From the NCBI GenBank assembly GCA_947458565.1, contig CANGZK010000027.1:1-10944 (forward strand): 10,944 nucleotides of DNA, written 5' to 3'. Shown piece after piece: positions 4,871 to 10,944 of the stretch. The notes beneath the pieces were generated by a model. The model saw nothing but the letters and a program-made list of their open reading frames with translations, did not search any database and was not told the origin of the DNA. Within the stretch, counting starts at the first letter, position 1. Every line of letters begins with the position of its first letter. The stretch is from Acidimicrobiaceae bacterium (GTDB taxonomy: Bacteria; Actinomycetota; Acidimicrobiia; Acidimicrobiales; Ilumatobacteraceae). The translations under genes and the position numbers were made by a program.

Positions 4871-7153
4871 ATGGCTGGAAGTATTTTAGGAAACCGAGTT
4901 CTTCGCAAAGAAGACCCAAAATTTCTCACAACAGGTGGCGTATATGTAGATGACTTGCGCGACGAACCGATGTTGGTCGGCGCCGTTCATGCAACCTTTG
5001 TTCGCTCAACTGTTGCCCACGCCAAGATCACCGGTGTTGATGTATCTGAAGCACTCATGATGCCTGGCGTCGTTGCTATTTACACGGCACAAGATCTTGG
5101 TCTACAACCTGTTGAAGCTTCATTTAATCCGATGGCCAAGCGCACACTGCTTGCAAGCGGAAAAGTTCGTTACGTTGGTGAACCAATCGCGGTAGTGCTG
5201 ACCGAATTTGCAAACCAAGGTGAAGATGCAGCCGAGCGTGTTTTTGTTGACTACGACGCACTCGAAATTCTTGTCGATGTTGAACAGGCAATGACTTCTT
5301 CAACTCTTATCTACGAAGAAGTTGGCAGCAACGTTGTCTTTGAGTCGACCGCTATCGGTATGCCCGATAACACAGGTGATGCTCTATTTGCCGATTGCGA
5401 AGTTGTCACAAAAGGACGGTTCGTTAATCAGCGCGTAGCACCCTGCCCTCTTGAGGTGCGTAGTGCAGCCGCCGCATGGGACAACGGTCGCTTAGTGCAG
5501 TGGTTGTCGACGCAGCATGCACAAGGTGCGCGCGACGCAATCTTGAAAGTCAATGCACTTGAAGCAGGTCAAGTGCGCGTGATCACTCCAGATGTTGGCG
5601 GTGGTTTCGGAGCAAAGATCGATGCGTATCCAGAAGATCTGTTGTTGGGACGAATTGCAAAGCAAGTTGGCAAACCCGTGCGTTGGACAGAAACTCGCAG
5701 CGAGTCGATGGTTGCCCTCGGTCATGGCCGTGGCCAAATTCAGTACGTCACAATTGGTGGTACTCGCGCTGGCAAAGTAACTGCATACCAATTGCATGTG
5801 CTTCAAGATTCTGGTGCGTGGGTTGATGTCGGCGCCATCCTCGCCCCGTTCATGACCCGCCCAATGGCTTCAGGTGTCTACGACATTCCCGTGATTGAAG
5901 TGCGCACTACGTCTGTCGCGACGAACACAACACCGATGGTTGCCTACCGCGGTGCAGGACGCCCAGAGGCAACCGCCGCAATTGAGCGTGCGATGGATTT
6001 ATTTGCACTTGAACTTGGCAAAGACCCTGCCGAAGTACGGCGCATCAACTTGATTCCAAAGTTTCTCGAGCCTTTCACCACATCTATTGGGCAGACATAC
6101 GACGTCGGTGACTTTGAAGGCGCACTCGACAAAGTTCTCGAAGCATCCAACTACGCACAACTACGTAAAGACCAAGCAGCCCGTCGCGCAAGTGGTCACA
6201 CCAAACAACTTGGCATTGGCATCAGCGTGTACGTCGAAATCACTGCAGGAACTTCTTCGGGCGAATACGGCAAGGTTGAGGTTCTTCCAAACGGTCGCGC
6301 AATTGTCTACACCGGAACATCACCGCACGGACAAGGCCACGTCACTTCGTGGTCGATGTTGGCAAGCGATGAAACTGGAATTGCAATGGACATGATCGAT
6401 GTTGTGTGGGGCGACACCGATGCTGTTCCGACCGGTGGTGGCACCATGGGTTCACGTTCATTGCAGCAAGGTGGCGCCGCAGTGCACCAGGCGTCTAAAG
6501 AACTTGTTGAGCAAGCACGCAAACATGCAGCACGTTTACTCGAGGCAAATGAAGACGACGTGGTATTCGACAAGTTCACCGCCGCATTCCATGTGGCAGG
6601 CACTCCAGCAGTCGCAAAAACATGGGCTGACATTTCATCAGCACTCGCTGCCGATGGTGGTCTGATTCAAGAATCAAACTTCGTGTCCAATGGCGCAACA
6701 TTTCCGTTCGGAGCCCACGTTTCGGTTATCGAAGTTGACACCGAGACAGGCAAAGTCACTTTGATCAGACACGTTGCGTGCGACGATGCAGGCCGAGTGA
6801 TTAACCCACTTATCTTGGATGGACAGATTCATGGTGGCATCGGACAAGGTGCAGCACAGGCACTTTTGGAAGAAGTTCGCTACGACGCAGACGGCAACCC
6901 AATCACTTCCAATTTTGCCGACTATGCATTTATTTCTGCTGCAGAGTTGCCAAGCTTCGAAGTTATCCACATGGAGACACCAACGCCTCGCAACCCACTT
7001 GGAGCAAAGGGCATCGGCGAATCAGGCACGATCGGCTCTACTCCTGCGGTGCAATCAGCAGTAGTTGATGCACTCACACACTTGGGCGTGCGTCACATCG
7101 ACATGCCGGCAACTCCAGAACGAGTGTGGAGCGCAATTCAGTCAACGAATTAG
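4871..7153 (+). CDS. Molybdenum hydroxylase large subunit, form II CoxL-like (xanthine dehydrogenase family)
   Basis: This is the molybdopterin-cytosine-dinucleotide-binding catalytic subunit of a three-subunit molybdenum hydroxylase. The family includes CO dehydrogenase, aldehyde and xanthine oxidases and aromatic-ring hydroxylases. At 760 residues it has the normal length. The N-terminus (GNRVLRKEDPKFLTTGGVYVDD) is the standard opening of the aldehyde-oxidase a/b hammerhead domain. Cofactor motifs follow: GGGFGAK at 243-249, AYRGAGR at 358-364, PHGQGH at 485-490 with Gln488, and TGGGTMGSRS at 521-530. The catalytic glutamate is Glu717 in KGIGESG. AYRGAGR is the form II loop; proven aerobic CO dehydrogenases (form I) have AYxCSFR with the Cys that binds copper, absent here. 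CO oxidation therefore should not be assumed. Its small and medium partners lie 2.7 kb downstream, beyond an ABC transporter; the usual orders are M-S-L or S-L-M. No maturation gene is in view. Confidence 0.93.
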   Translation: MAGSILGNRVLRKEDPKFLTTGGVYVDDLRDEPMLVGAVHATFVRSTVAHAKITGVDVSEALMMPGVVAIYTAQDLGLQPVEASFNPMAKRTLLASGKVRYVGEPIAVVLTEFANQGEDAAERVFVDYDALEILVDVEQAMTSSTLIYEEVGSNVVFESTAIGMPDNTGDALFADCEVVTKGRFVNQRVAPCPLEVRSAAAAWDNGRLVQWLSTQHAQGARDAILKVNALEAGQVRVITPDVGGGFGAKIDAYPEDLLLGRIAKQVGKPVRWTETRSESMVALGHGRGQIQYVTIGGTRAGKVTAYQLHVLQDSGAWVDVGAILAPFMTRPMASGVYDIPVIEVRTTSVATNTTPMVAYRGAGRPEATAAIERAMDLFALELGKDPAEVRRINLIPKFLEPFTTSIGQTYDVGDFEGALDKVLEASNYAQLRKDQAARRASGHTKQLGIGISVYVEITAGTSSGEYGKVEVLPNGRAIVYTGTSPHGQGHVTSWSMLASDETGIAMDMIDVVWGDTDAVPTGGGTMGSRSLQQGGAAVHQASKELVEQARKHAARLLEANEDDVVFDKFTAAFHVAGTPAVAKTWADISSALAADGGLIQESNFVSNGATFPFGAHVSVIEVDTETGKVTLIRHVACDDAGRVINPLILDGQIHGGIGQGAAQALLEEVRYDADGNPITSNFADYAFISAAELPSFEVIHMETPTPRNPLGAKGIGESGTIGSTPAVQSAVVDALTHLGVRHIDMPATPERVWSAIQSTN

Positions 7154-7165
7154 ACAACGCCAGTA

Positions 7166-7189
7166 ACGACTGCATGTATCTCTAGTCGT
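7166..7189 (+). promoter_or_regulatory. Spaced inverted repeat upstream of the ABC module (operator candidate)
   Basis: ACGACT at 7166-7171 is the exact reverse complement of AGTCGT at 7184-7189, with a 12-base spacer and an 18-base centre-to-centre distance. The arms lie near the positions expected for the -35 and -10 of a promoter driving the ATPase gene at 7201, a common placement for a repressor site. No T-run follows, so it is a poor terminator. A 6-bp dyad can also be chance. Confidence 0.3.
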
Positions 7190-7194
7190 AGTGT
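7189..7194 (+). promoter_or_regulatory. Possible leaderless -10 element of the ABC ATPase gene
   Basis: TAGTGT fits TANNNT and ends 6 bases before ATG 7201, the same distance as at eno. There is no Shine-Dalgarno sequence in the 47-base gap after the large hydroxylase subunit. The -35 region is not recognisable. This suggests the ABC module can be transcribed on its own from a leaderless promoter. Confidence 0.33.
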
Positions 7195-7200
7195 TGTTGC

Positions 7201-8163
7201 ATGAACACTTTTGCTAGTTCGTCCGCTGACCCAATTATTGCCCAAAATCTTGTCCGATATTTCGGCGACGTCAAGGCTGTTGATGGCATCAACATCACAG
7301 TAAAAACTGGCGAGATTTTTGGATTTCTCGGGCCAAACGGTGCAGGGAAATCCACTGCTGTTCGCATGCTCACCACACTGCTTCGCCCAACTTCTGGCAC
7401 CGCTACCGTCGCAGGTTTCGATGTTGCAAAGCACCCTGACGAAGTGCGCCGTCGCATTGGTGTTGCGTTGCAAGATGCCGCAATTGACCCATTGATGACT
7501 GGCACCGAATTGCTGCGCCTACAAGCTGTGTTGTACGGAATTCCACAGGCGCAAATGAAAAATCGTGCGAGTGAGTTGCTCGAGCGTGTTGGCCTCACCG
7601 CTGCAGCTGATCGCCGTGTTGGCACATACTCGGGTGGCATGCGCCGCCGTCTCGATTTGGCGCTCGCTCTCATTCATCAACCAACAGTTCTGTTTCTTGA
7701 TGAACCAACAACAGGTCTCGACCCAATGAGCCGCATGTCGTTGTGGGAAGAAGTACGTCGCCTCAACAACGAAGGCACCACCGTCATGTTGACCACGCAG
7801 TATTTGGAAGAAGCAGACCAACTTGCAGATCGCATCGCAATTATTGATGCGGGCAAGATCGTTCGCGAAGGAAAACCGCAGGACCTCAAAGCAGGTGTCG
7901 GATTTCCAACTCTTCTCATCACCGTTCCATCCGATCAAACCGAGCGCGCCAAAGCCGTGCTCGCAACGTTCGGCGATATGCGCCCAACGGCCGAGGGTTC
8001 ACTTGGAGTTGGCTTGCGCGGCGGCGCAAATGTTGTTACCGACGTTGTTCGCAAACTCGACGAAGCATCTGTGCGAGTGCAACACCTTGAAGTGAATGAA
8101 CCGAGTCTTGATGATGTGTTTGCAGAAGCAACTGGCCACCGTCTCGAGGGTGCCAAAGCATGA
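7201..8163 (+). CDS. ABC-2 type exporter ATP-binding protein, DrrA-like
   Basis: This cytoplasmic ATPase powers the two membrane proteins encoded just downstream. At 320 residues it fits the DrrA/daunorubicin-resistance-type family. Walker A is GPNGAGKST at 44-52, the signature is YSGGM at 143-147, and Walker B is VLFLDEP with Asp167 and catalytic Glu168. The switch position, normally His, is Gln200 in TTQYLEEADQLADRI, a sequence typical of DrrA-like proteins. After the nucleotide-binding domain there is a C-terminal extension (about 235-320) ending in EPSLDDVFAEATGHRLE, also a DrrA family trait. The last base of its penultimate codon begins an ATGA overlap with the first permease gene, so translation is coupled. 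Substrates of such systems range from lipids and antibiotics to glycans; nothing in the sequence picks one. It lies between the hydroxylase subunits. Confidence 0.95.
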   Translation: MNTFASSSADPIIAQNLVRYFGDVKAVDGINITVKTGEIFGFLGPNGAGKSTAVRMLTTLLRPTSGTATVAGFDVAKHPDEVRRRIGVALQDAAIDPLMTGTELLRLQAVLYGIPQAQMKNRASELLERVGLTAAADRRVGTYSGGMRRRLDLALALIHQPTVLFLDEPTTGLDPMSRMSLWEEVRRLNNEGTTVMLTTQYLEEADQLADRIAIIDAGKIVREGKPQDLKAGVGFPTLLITVPSDQTERAKAVLATFGDMRPTAEGSLGVGLRGGANVVTDVVRKLDEASVRVQHLEVNEPSLDDVFAEATGHRLEGAKA

Positions 8164-8984
8164 CAGTCGCGACGTCAGATGTTGTAATTGAAACAACGGC
8201 GCGCAGCCGGCAACTCTCGATACGCCAAACCATCGCCATGGCAAAGCGCTCTACGGTCGAGCTTGCGCGACAACCTGCGCTCATTGCGCCGAGCATGTTT
8301 TTCCCGATTTTCTTCGCCGTACTCAGCGCCTCGAGTTTCAGTAAAACAACCGCAATTCCCGGGTTCCCAAAAGTCGAGTCGTTTATGCAATTCACACTTG
8401 CATCCACAATCGTTCAAGGTGTGTTGTTCGGTTCGGTAACAGGAGCAGCAGCCCTTGCCACCGATATCGAGAATGGTTTTTTTGATCGCTTGCTTCTTGC
8501 ACCTACAACTCGCACGGGTATTTTGCTCGGTCGACTTGCAGGCAGTGCGCTCTTCGGACTCTTTCAATCTGCGTTTTTCCTTGCAGTTCTAGTGCCATTC
8601 GATGCACCAATCACTGCAGGAATCCCAGGCGCCCTTGTGATGGTGTTGTCTGGCGGGATAGTTTCGCTCGCGATTGGCGCCATCATGTCATCAGTTGCTA
8701 TTCGCACCGGTTCGGCCGAAGCAGTGCAAGGTGCATTTCCGCTGTTGTTTGTGTTGCTTTTCTTCTCGAGTGCGTTCTTCCCACGCGAAACAATGAGCGG
8801 CGCCTACAAGCGCATTGCAGACATCAACCCAATTTCGTATCTCGTTGAGGGTCTACGCGCTCTCGTTCTCGAAGGGCTTACTTTCTCGGCAGTGGTTCGA
8901 GCACTCCTTGTACCAACGGTTATTTGCCTTGCAGCAATTCTGTTTGCTCTCAAAGAACTCAATCGAAAGTTGGCTGCATTATGA
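8160..8984 (+). CDS. ABC-2 type transporter permease, first of a pair
   Basis: This is an integral membrane subunit of the exporter, 274 residues. After a cytoplasmic N-terminus of about 40 residues there are roughly six hydrophobic segments by eye: about 41-61, 79-100, 126-148, 155-181, 191-208 and 244-264. The segment DIENGFFDRLLLAPTTR between the second and third is the conserved ABC-2 cytoplasmic coupling region. The later block INPISYLVEGLRALV is typical of DrrB-like proteins. The start overlaps the ATPase stop as ATGA (8160-8163), and GAGGG at 8146-8150 is a fair Shine-Dalgarno for it. The next permease resembles it at matching places, so the two probably form a heterodimer. It could instead be half of a system with a shared outer component, but none is seen here. 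Confidence 0.9.
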   Translation: MTVATSDVVIETTARSRQLSIRQTIAMAKRSTVELARQPALIAPSMFFPIFFAVLSASSFSKTTAIPGFPKVESFMQFTLASTIVQGVLFGSVTGAAALATDIENGFFDRLLLAPTTRTGILLGRLAGSALFGLFQSAFFLAVLVPFDAPITAGIPGALVMVLSGGIVSLAIGAIMSSVAIRTGSAEAVQGAFPLLFVLLFFSSAFFPRETMSGAYKRIADINPISYLVEGLRALVLEGLTFSAVVRALLVPTVICLAAILFALKELNRKLAAL

Positions 8985-9796
8985 GCACGCAACAAAACGC
9001 TGCATCAGTTGCAATGCCAACCACCATGCGCAGTGCTCGTGGGCTGGCCCATCGAGGCATCCGCAATATTCGTCGCCTTCCTTCAGCATTCTTCCCAGCG
9101 ATGGCGATGCCGGTGTTTACGATGATTGCATTCGCCGGCACATTTGCTGCCATCACCAGACTGCCGGGCTTCCCCACCGATCGTTCCGTCAACTGGTTCA
9201 TGCCGCTCGGAATTTGTTTTGGCGCTGCATTCAGCGGCATTGGTCTTGGCTTCTCAACAATCCGTGACATCGAGACTCGTTTCTACGATCGACTATTAAT
9301 GTCGCCGGCACCACGTCGCTCACTTATCATCGGCCCACTGCTTACCGCGTGGGTACGAGTTGCAATCTTGTGTGCATTCGTTATCCCGATGGGCATGCTG
9401 TTGGGTGTTCGGTTCACCAGTGGACTATTAGGACTACTGACTTTGGTTGTTGCAGCCATCGGAGTCTCAACCATTTCGCTCGGCTGGGGCCTCGGACTTG
9501 CTTATAGATTTCGCGACATGCGTGGTGCTGCAGTGATGCAACTCACCATGTTTGTTGTGTTGTATCTCTCTACCGCACAGATGCCCCTCCCGCTCATGAG
9601 CGGTTGGTTGCACGATGTCGCTCGCATAAACCCAGCCACCAACATTTTGCGTCTTGCCCGCCAGGGTCTTGTCCGTCCAGATTCACCCGACTACATGAGT
9701 TGGTCGAATACATGGGGCGGTTTGCTTGCCATTGCTGGCATGGCAACACTCACGCTTGTATTTGCGCGGCGTGGGCTCGACAAACTCGACAGGTAA
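8981..9796 (+). CDS. ABC-2 type transporter permease, second of a pair
   Basis: This second membrane subunit has 271 residues. It shares landmarks with the upstream permease in the same order: a PGFP motif after the first membrane segment, the coupling region DIETRFYDRLLMSPAPR, and INPATNILRLARQGLV near the end. That suggests an old duplication followed by divergence into a two-permease exporter. About six hydrophobic segments are visible. I chose ATG 8981 because it makes an ATGA overlap with the previous stop, the same junction as in the gene before, and it gives a normal N-terminus. An in-frame ATG at 8924 would add 19 residues encoded inside the end of the upstream permease, with no membrane or family reason. 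Only a weak GAAAG lies upstream, so translation is probably coupled. The gene ends 56 bases before the small hydroxylase subunit. Confidence 0.9.
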   Translation: MSTQQNAASVAMPTTMRSARGLAHRGIRNIRRLPSAFFPAMAMPVFTMIAFAGTFAAITRLPGFPTDRSVNWFMPLGICFGAAFSGIGLGFSTIRDIETRFYDRLLMSPAPRRSLIIGPLLTAWVRVAILCAFVIPMGMLLGVRFTSGLLGLLTLVVAAIGVSTISLGWGLGLAYRFRDMRGAAVMQLTMFVVLYLSTAQMPLPLMSGWLHDVARINPATNILRLARQGLVRPDSPDYMSWSNTWGGLLAIAGMATLTLVFARRGLDKLDR

Positions 9797-9807
9797 ATGG
9801 TGTCGTT

Positions 9808-9826
9808 TAAGTGCAACACTTATAGT
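9808..9826 (+). promoter_or_regulatory. Palindrome overlapping a -10 box upstream of the small hydroxylase subunit
   Basis: TAAGTG (9808-9813), CAA, CACTTA (9817-9822) form a perfect 15-base palindrome with a 3-base centre. TATAGT at 9821-9826 matches five of six bases of the -10 consensus and shares two bases with it. A second small dyad, CACT-TAT-AGTG (9817-9827), is nested across the -10. Transcription from here would give a leader of about 20 bases before ATG 9853. I see no good -35. The arrangement suits a repressor or activator site controlling the small and medium subunits; the regulator is not in the window. Confidence 0.45.
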
Positions 9827-9852
9827 GAGATAACTGAGTAGAAAGAAACCCC

Positions 9853-10311
9853 ATGAAGGTCAGCATTACTGTCAATGGCACCAAGCAAGAAAACGATGTA
9901 GAGCCACGCACTCTGCTCGTACATTTCCTGCGTGATCAATTGCAACTCACCGGCACCAATGTCGGTTGCGACACATCAAGTTGTGGCGCATGCACCGTTC
10001 ATCTCGATGGTGAAGCGATTAAGAGTTGCACTGTGCTTGCGGTGCAGGCAGATGGTGGTGCGGTAACGACCATCGAAGGCCTCAGCAAAGATGGTGTGAT
10101 GCACCCAATGCAACAAGCGTTTATGGAGAACCATGGATTGCAGTGTGGTTATTGCACACCAGGAATGGTGATGGCTTCCATTGGACTACTCAACGAGAAT
10201 CCAAATCCAACCGAAGACGAAGTCCGACTCGGCCTCGAGGGCAACCTCTGTCGTTGCACCGGATATCACAACATTGTGAAGTCGGTGCTCGCAGCGGCAA
10301 AAGCCAAGTAG
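9853..10311 (+). CDS. Molybdenum hydroxylase small [2Fe-2S] subunit, CoxS-like
   Basis: This is the electron-transfer subunit that carries electrons from the molybdenum centre to the FAD subunit. Its 152 residues hold two [2Fe-2S] domains with all eight ligands. The N-terminal plant-ferredoxin-like cluster uses Cys39, Cys44, Cys47 (in GCDTSSCGACTVHLDG) and Cys59. The C-terminal helical domain uses Cys98 and Cys101 (QCGYCTPGM) and Cys133 and Cys135 (GNLCRCTGYHNI). Length and motifs are those of CoxS and related subunits. The start ATG 9853 has only a weak ribosome binding site (GAAAG, 9841-9845, 7-base spacer). The gene is followed after 26 bases by the medium subunit, so the two are likely cotranscribed. 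It probably joins the large subunit encoded at 4871-7153, which has no other small subunit nearby, but that pairing is inferred. Confidence 0.95.
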   Translation: MKVSITVNGTKQENDVEPRTLLVHFLRDQLQLTGTNVGCDTSSCGACTVHLDGEAIKSCTVLAVQADGGAVTTIEGLSKDGVMHPMQQAFMENHGLQCGYCTPGMVMASIGLLNENPNPTEDEVRLGLEGNLCRCTGYHNIVKSVLAAAKAK

Positions 10312-10325
10312 CTGCGGAATAAACC

Positions 10326-10332
10326 AAGGGAG
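10326..10332 (+). promoter_or_regulatory. Ribosome binding site of the medium subunit
   Basis: AAGGGAG lies 5 bases upstream of GTG 10338. It decides that start over any later ATG and supports translation from a message shared with the small subunit. Confidence 0.75.
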
Positions 10333-10337
10333 ACATC

Positions 10338-10944
10338 GTGATACCAGCAGCATTTGATTACAAGCGAGCATCTTCGGCAGCCGAAGCAATTTCACTCGTC
10401 GGGCAATACGGTGACGAAGCCAAGTTTTTGGCCGGCGGACACAGCCTTATTCCGCTAATGAAGCTTCGCCTGGCTCAACCTGCGATGCTCATCGATATCG
10501 GTCGCATCAAAGATCTCTCGTACATCAAAGACGGCGGAGATTTCATTGCAATCGGTGCACTGACTCGCCACATGGACGTTGAAAAATCTGCGCTTGTACT
10601 CAAAGATGTGCCATTGCTCGCACACGCAGCCGGTTATGTAGGTGACGCTCAGGTTCGCCATCGCGGAACCATCGGTGGATCACTTGCTCACGCCGACTCA
10701 GCGAGTGATCTTCCTGCAACAACTCTTGCGCTTGGTGCAACATACGTTGCCCAAGGTCCGAAAGGCGAACGACTCATTGCCGCAGCCGACTTCTATAAAG
10801 GCTTTCTTGAAAGTGCACTCGAGCCAGATGAAATGCTGACCGAAATTCGTGTGCCAAAAATGAATGGAGCCAAGTGGGGTTTCGAAAAGTTCAATCGCCG
10901 TGCCCAAGACTGGGCAATCGTGGGTGTGGCCGCATGGCGTAGCA
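10338..10944 (+). CDS. Molybdenum hydroxylase medium FAD-binding subunit, CoxM-like (3' end outside window)
   Basis: This subunit binds FAD and passes electrons from the iron-sulfur subunit to the final acceptor (quinone, oxygen or another carrier). The first 202 codons are present and the frame is still open at the window edge; the family is usually near 280-290 residues. The start is GTG 10338, supported by AAGGGAG five bases before it. The opening PAAFDYKRASSAAEAISLV is typical. Both FAD pyrophosphate-binding motifs are seen: AGGHSLIPLMKLRL from residue 32 (AGGHS 32-36) and TIGGSLAHAD from residue 111 (TIGGS 111-115). The stretch GYVGDAQVRHRG before the second motif is also characteristic. 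It continues the transcription unit of the small subunit, giving order small then medium, with the large subunit gene placed apart upstream. Confidence 0.95.
   Translation, partial: MIPAAFDYKRASSAAEAISLVGQYGDEAKFLAGGHSLIPLMKLRLAQPAMLIDIGRIKDLSYIKDGGDFIAIGALTRHMDVEKSALVLKDVPLLAHAAGYVGDAQVRHRGTIGGSLAHADSASDLPATTLALGATYVAQGPKGERLIAAADFYKGFLESALEPDEMLTEIRVPKMNGAKWGFEKFNRRAQDWAIVGVAAWRS

Noticed and set aside
4842..4871. Inverted repeat TTGCTG/CAGCAA upstream of the large subunit
   Set aside because: It is only 6 bp with an 18-base loop, the 3' arm is part of the ribosome binding context, and the 5' arm would lie upstream of the likely transcription start.
4871..7153. Calling the locus an aerobic CO dehydrogenase
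   Set aside because: The AYxCSFR loop with the copper-ligating Cys is absent; AYRGAGR marks form II, for which CO oxidation is not generally shown.
7182..7673. 163-codon open frame on the minus strand over the ABC ATPase
   Set aside because: It is entirely antisense to the Walker A region gene and resembles no family I know.
8924..8980. Longer start for the second permease at ATG 8924
   Set aside because: It would overlap the first permease by 61 bases and add a 19-residue non-family peptide; ATG 8981 gives the ATGA overlap seen at the previous junction.
7201..9796. Calling the ABC module an antibiotic-resistance exporter
   Set aside because: DrrA-like sequence is a broad family label; no biosynthetic gene or resistance context is present.

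Overview
The window looks like a chromosomal piece of an actinobacterium with middling GC (judged by eye near 50%, not counted). The run mfd, mazG, eno, FtsB/DivIC-like gene is a known actinobacterial neighbourhood: in Mycobacterium tuberculosis mfd, mazG, lpqU, eno and an FtsB-like gene follow one another. The moderate GC, the MazG with a fused methylase-like domain, and a parvulin lipoprotein where mycobacteria have no such gene suggest a lineage outside Mycobacteriales. Acidimicrobiia is my guess, not something the sequence proves. Every supported gene is on the + strand. I see no RNA gene, insertion sequence, CRISPR array or convincing rho-independent terminator.

Region 1 (1-4822) is housekeeping. 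It holds the 3' end of mfd (transcription-repair coupling), a surA/PpiC-type peptidyl-prolyl isomerase lipoprotein, a long MazG (tetrapyrrole-methylase-like domain plus two MazG domains), enolase, and a short FtsB/DivIC-type membrane protein. Gaps are 10-46 bases. None of the four gene starts inside this block has a usable Shine-Dalgarno sequence. Two or three of them have a -10-like hexamer 6-7 bases before the start codon, as expected for leaderless transcription.

Region 2 (4871-10944) is a molybdenum hydroxylase locus of the CO dehydrogenase/xanthine dehydrogenase family. It contains the large molybdopterin subunit (4871-7153), the small [2Fe-2S] subunit (9853-10311) and the start of the medium FAD subunit (10338 to the window edge). 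The large subunit has the AYRGAGR active-site loop of form II (CODH-like) enzymes, not the AYxCSFR loop of proven form I CO dehydrogenases. Its true substrate is therefore open.

A complete ABC-2 exporter (DrrA-type ATPase and two related permeases, 7201-9796, joined by ATGA overlaps) sits between the large subunit and the small/medium subunits. The three hydroxylase genes have purine-rich ribosome binding sites, strong for large and medium and weak for small, while the ATPase that opens the ABC module has none and looks leaderless. A compact 15-base palindrome overlaps the putative -10 box upstream of the small subunit. The simplest reading is three transcription units (large subunit; ABC module; small plus medium). 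The enzyme would be assembled from two of them, and the exporter may be a functional partner or an insertion.
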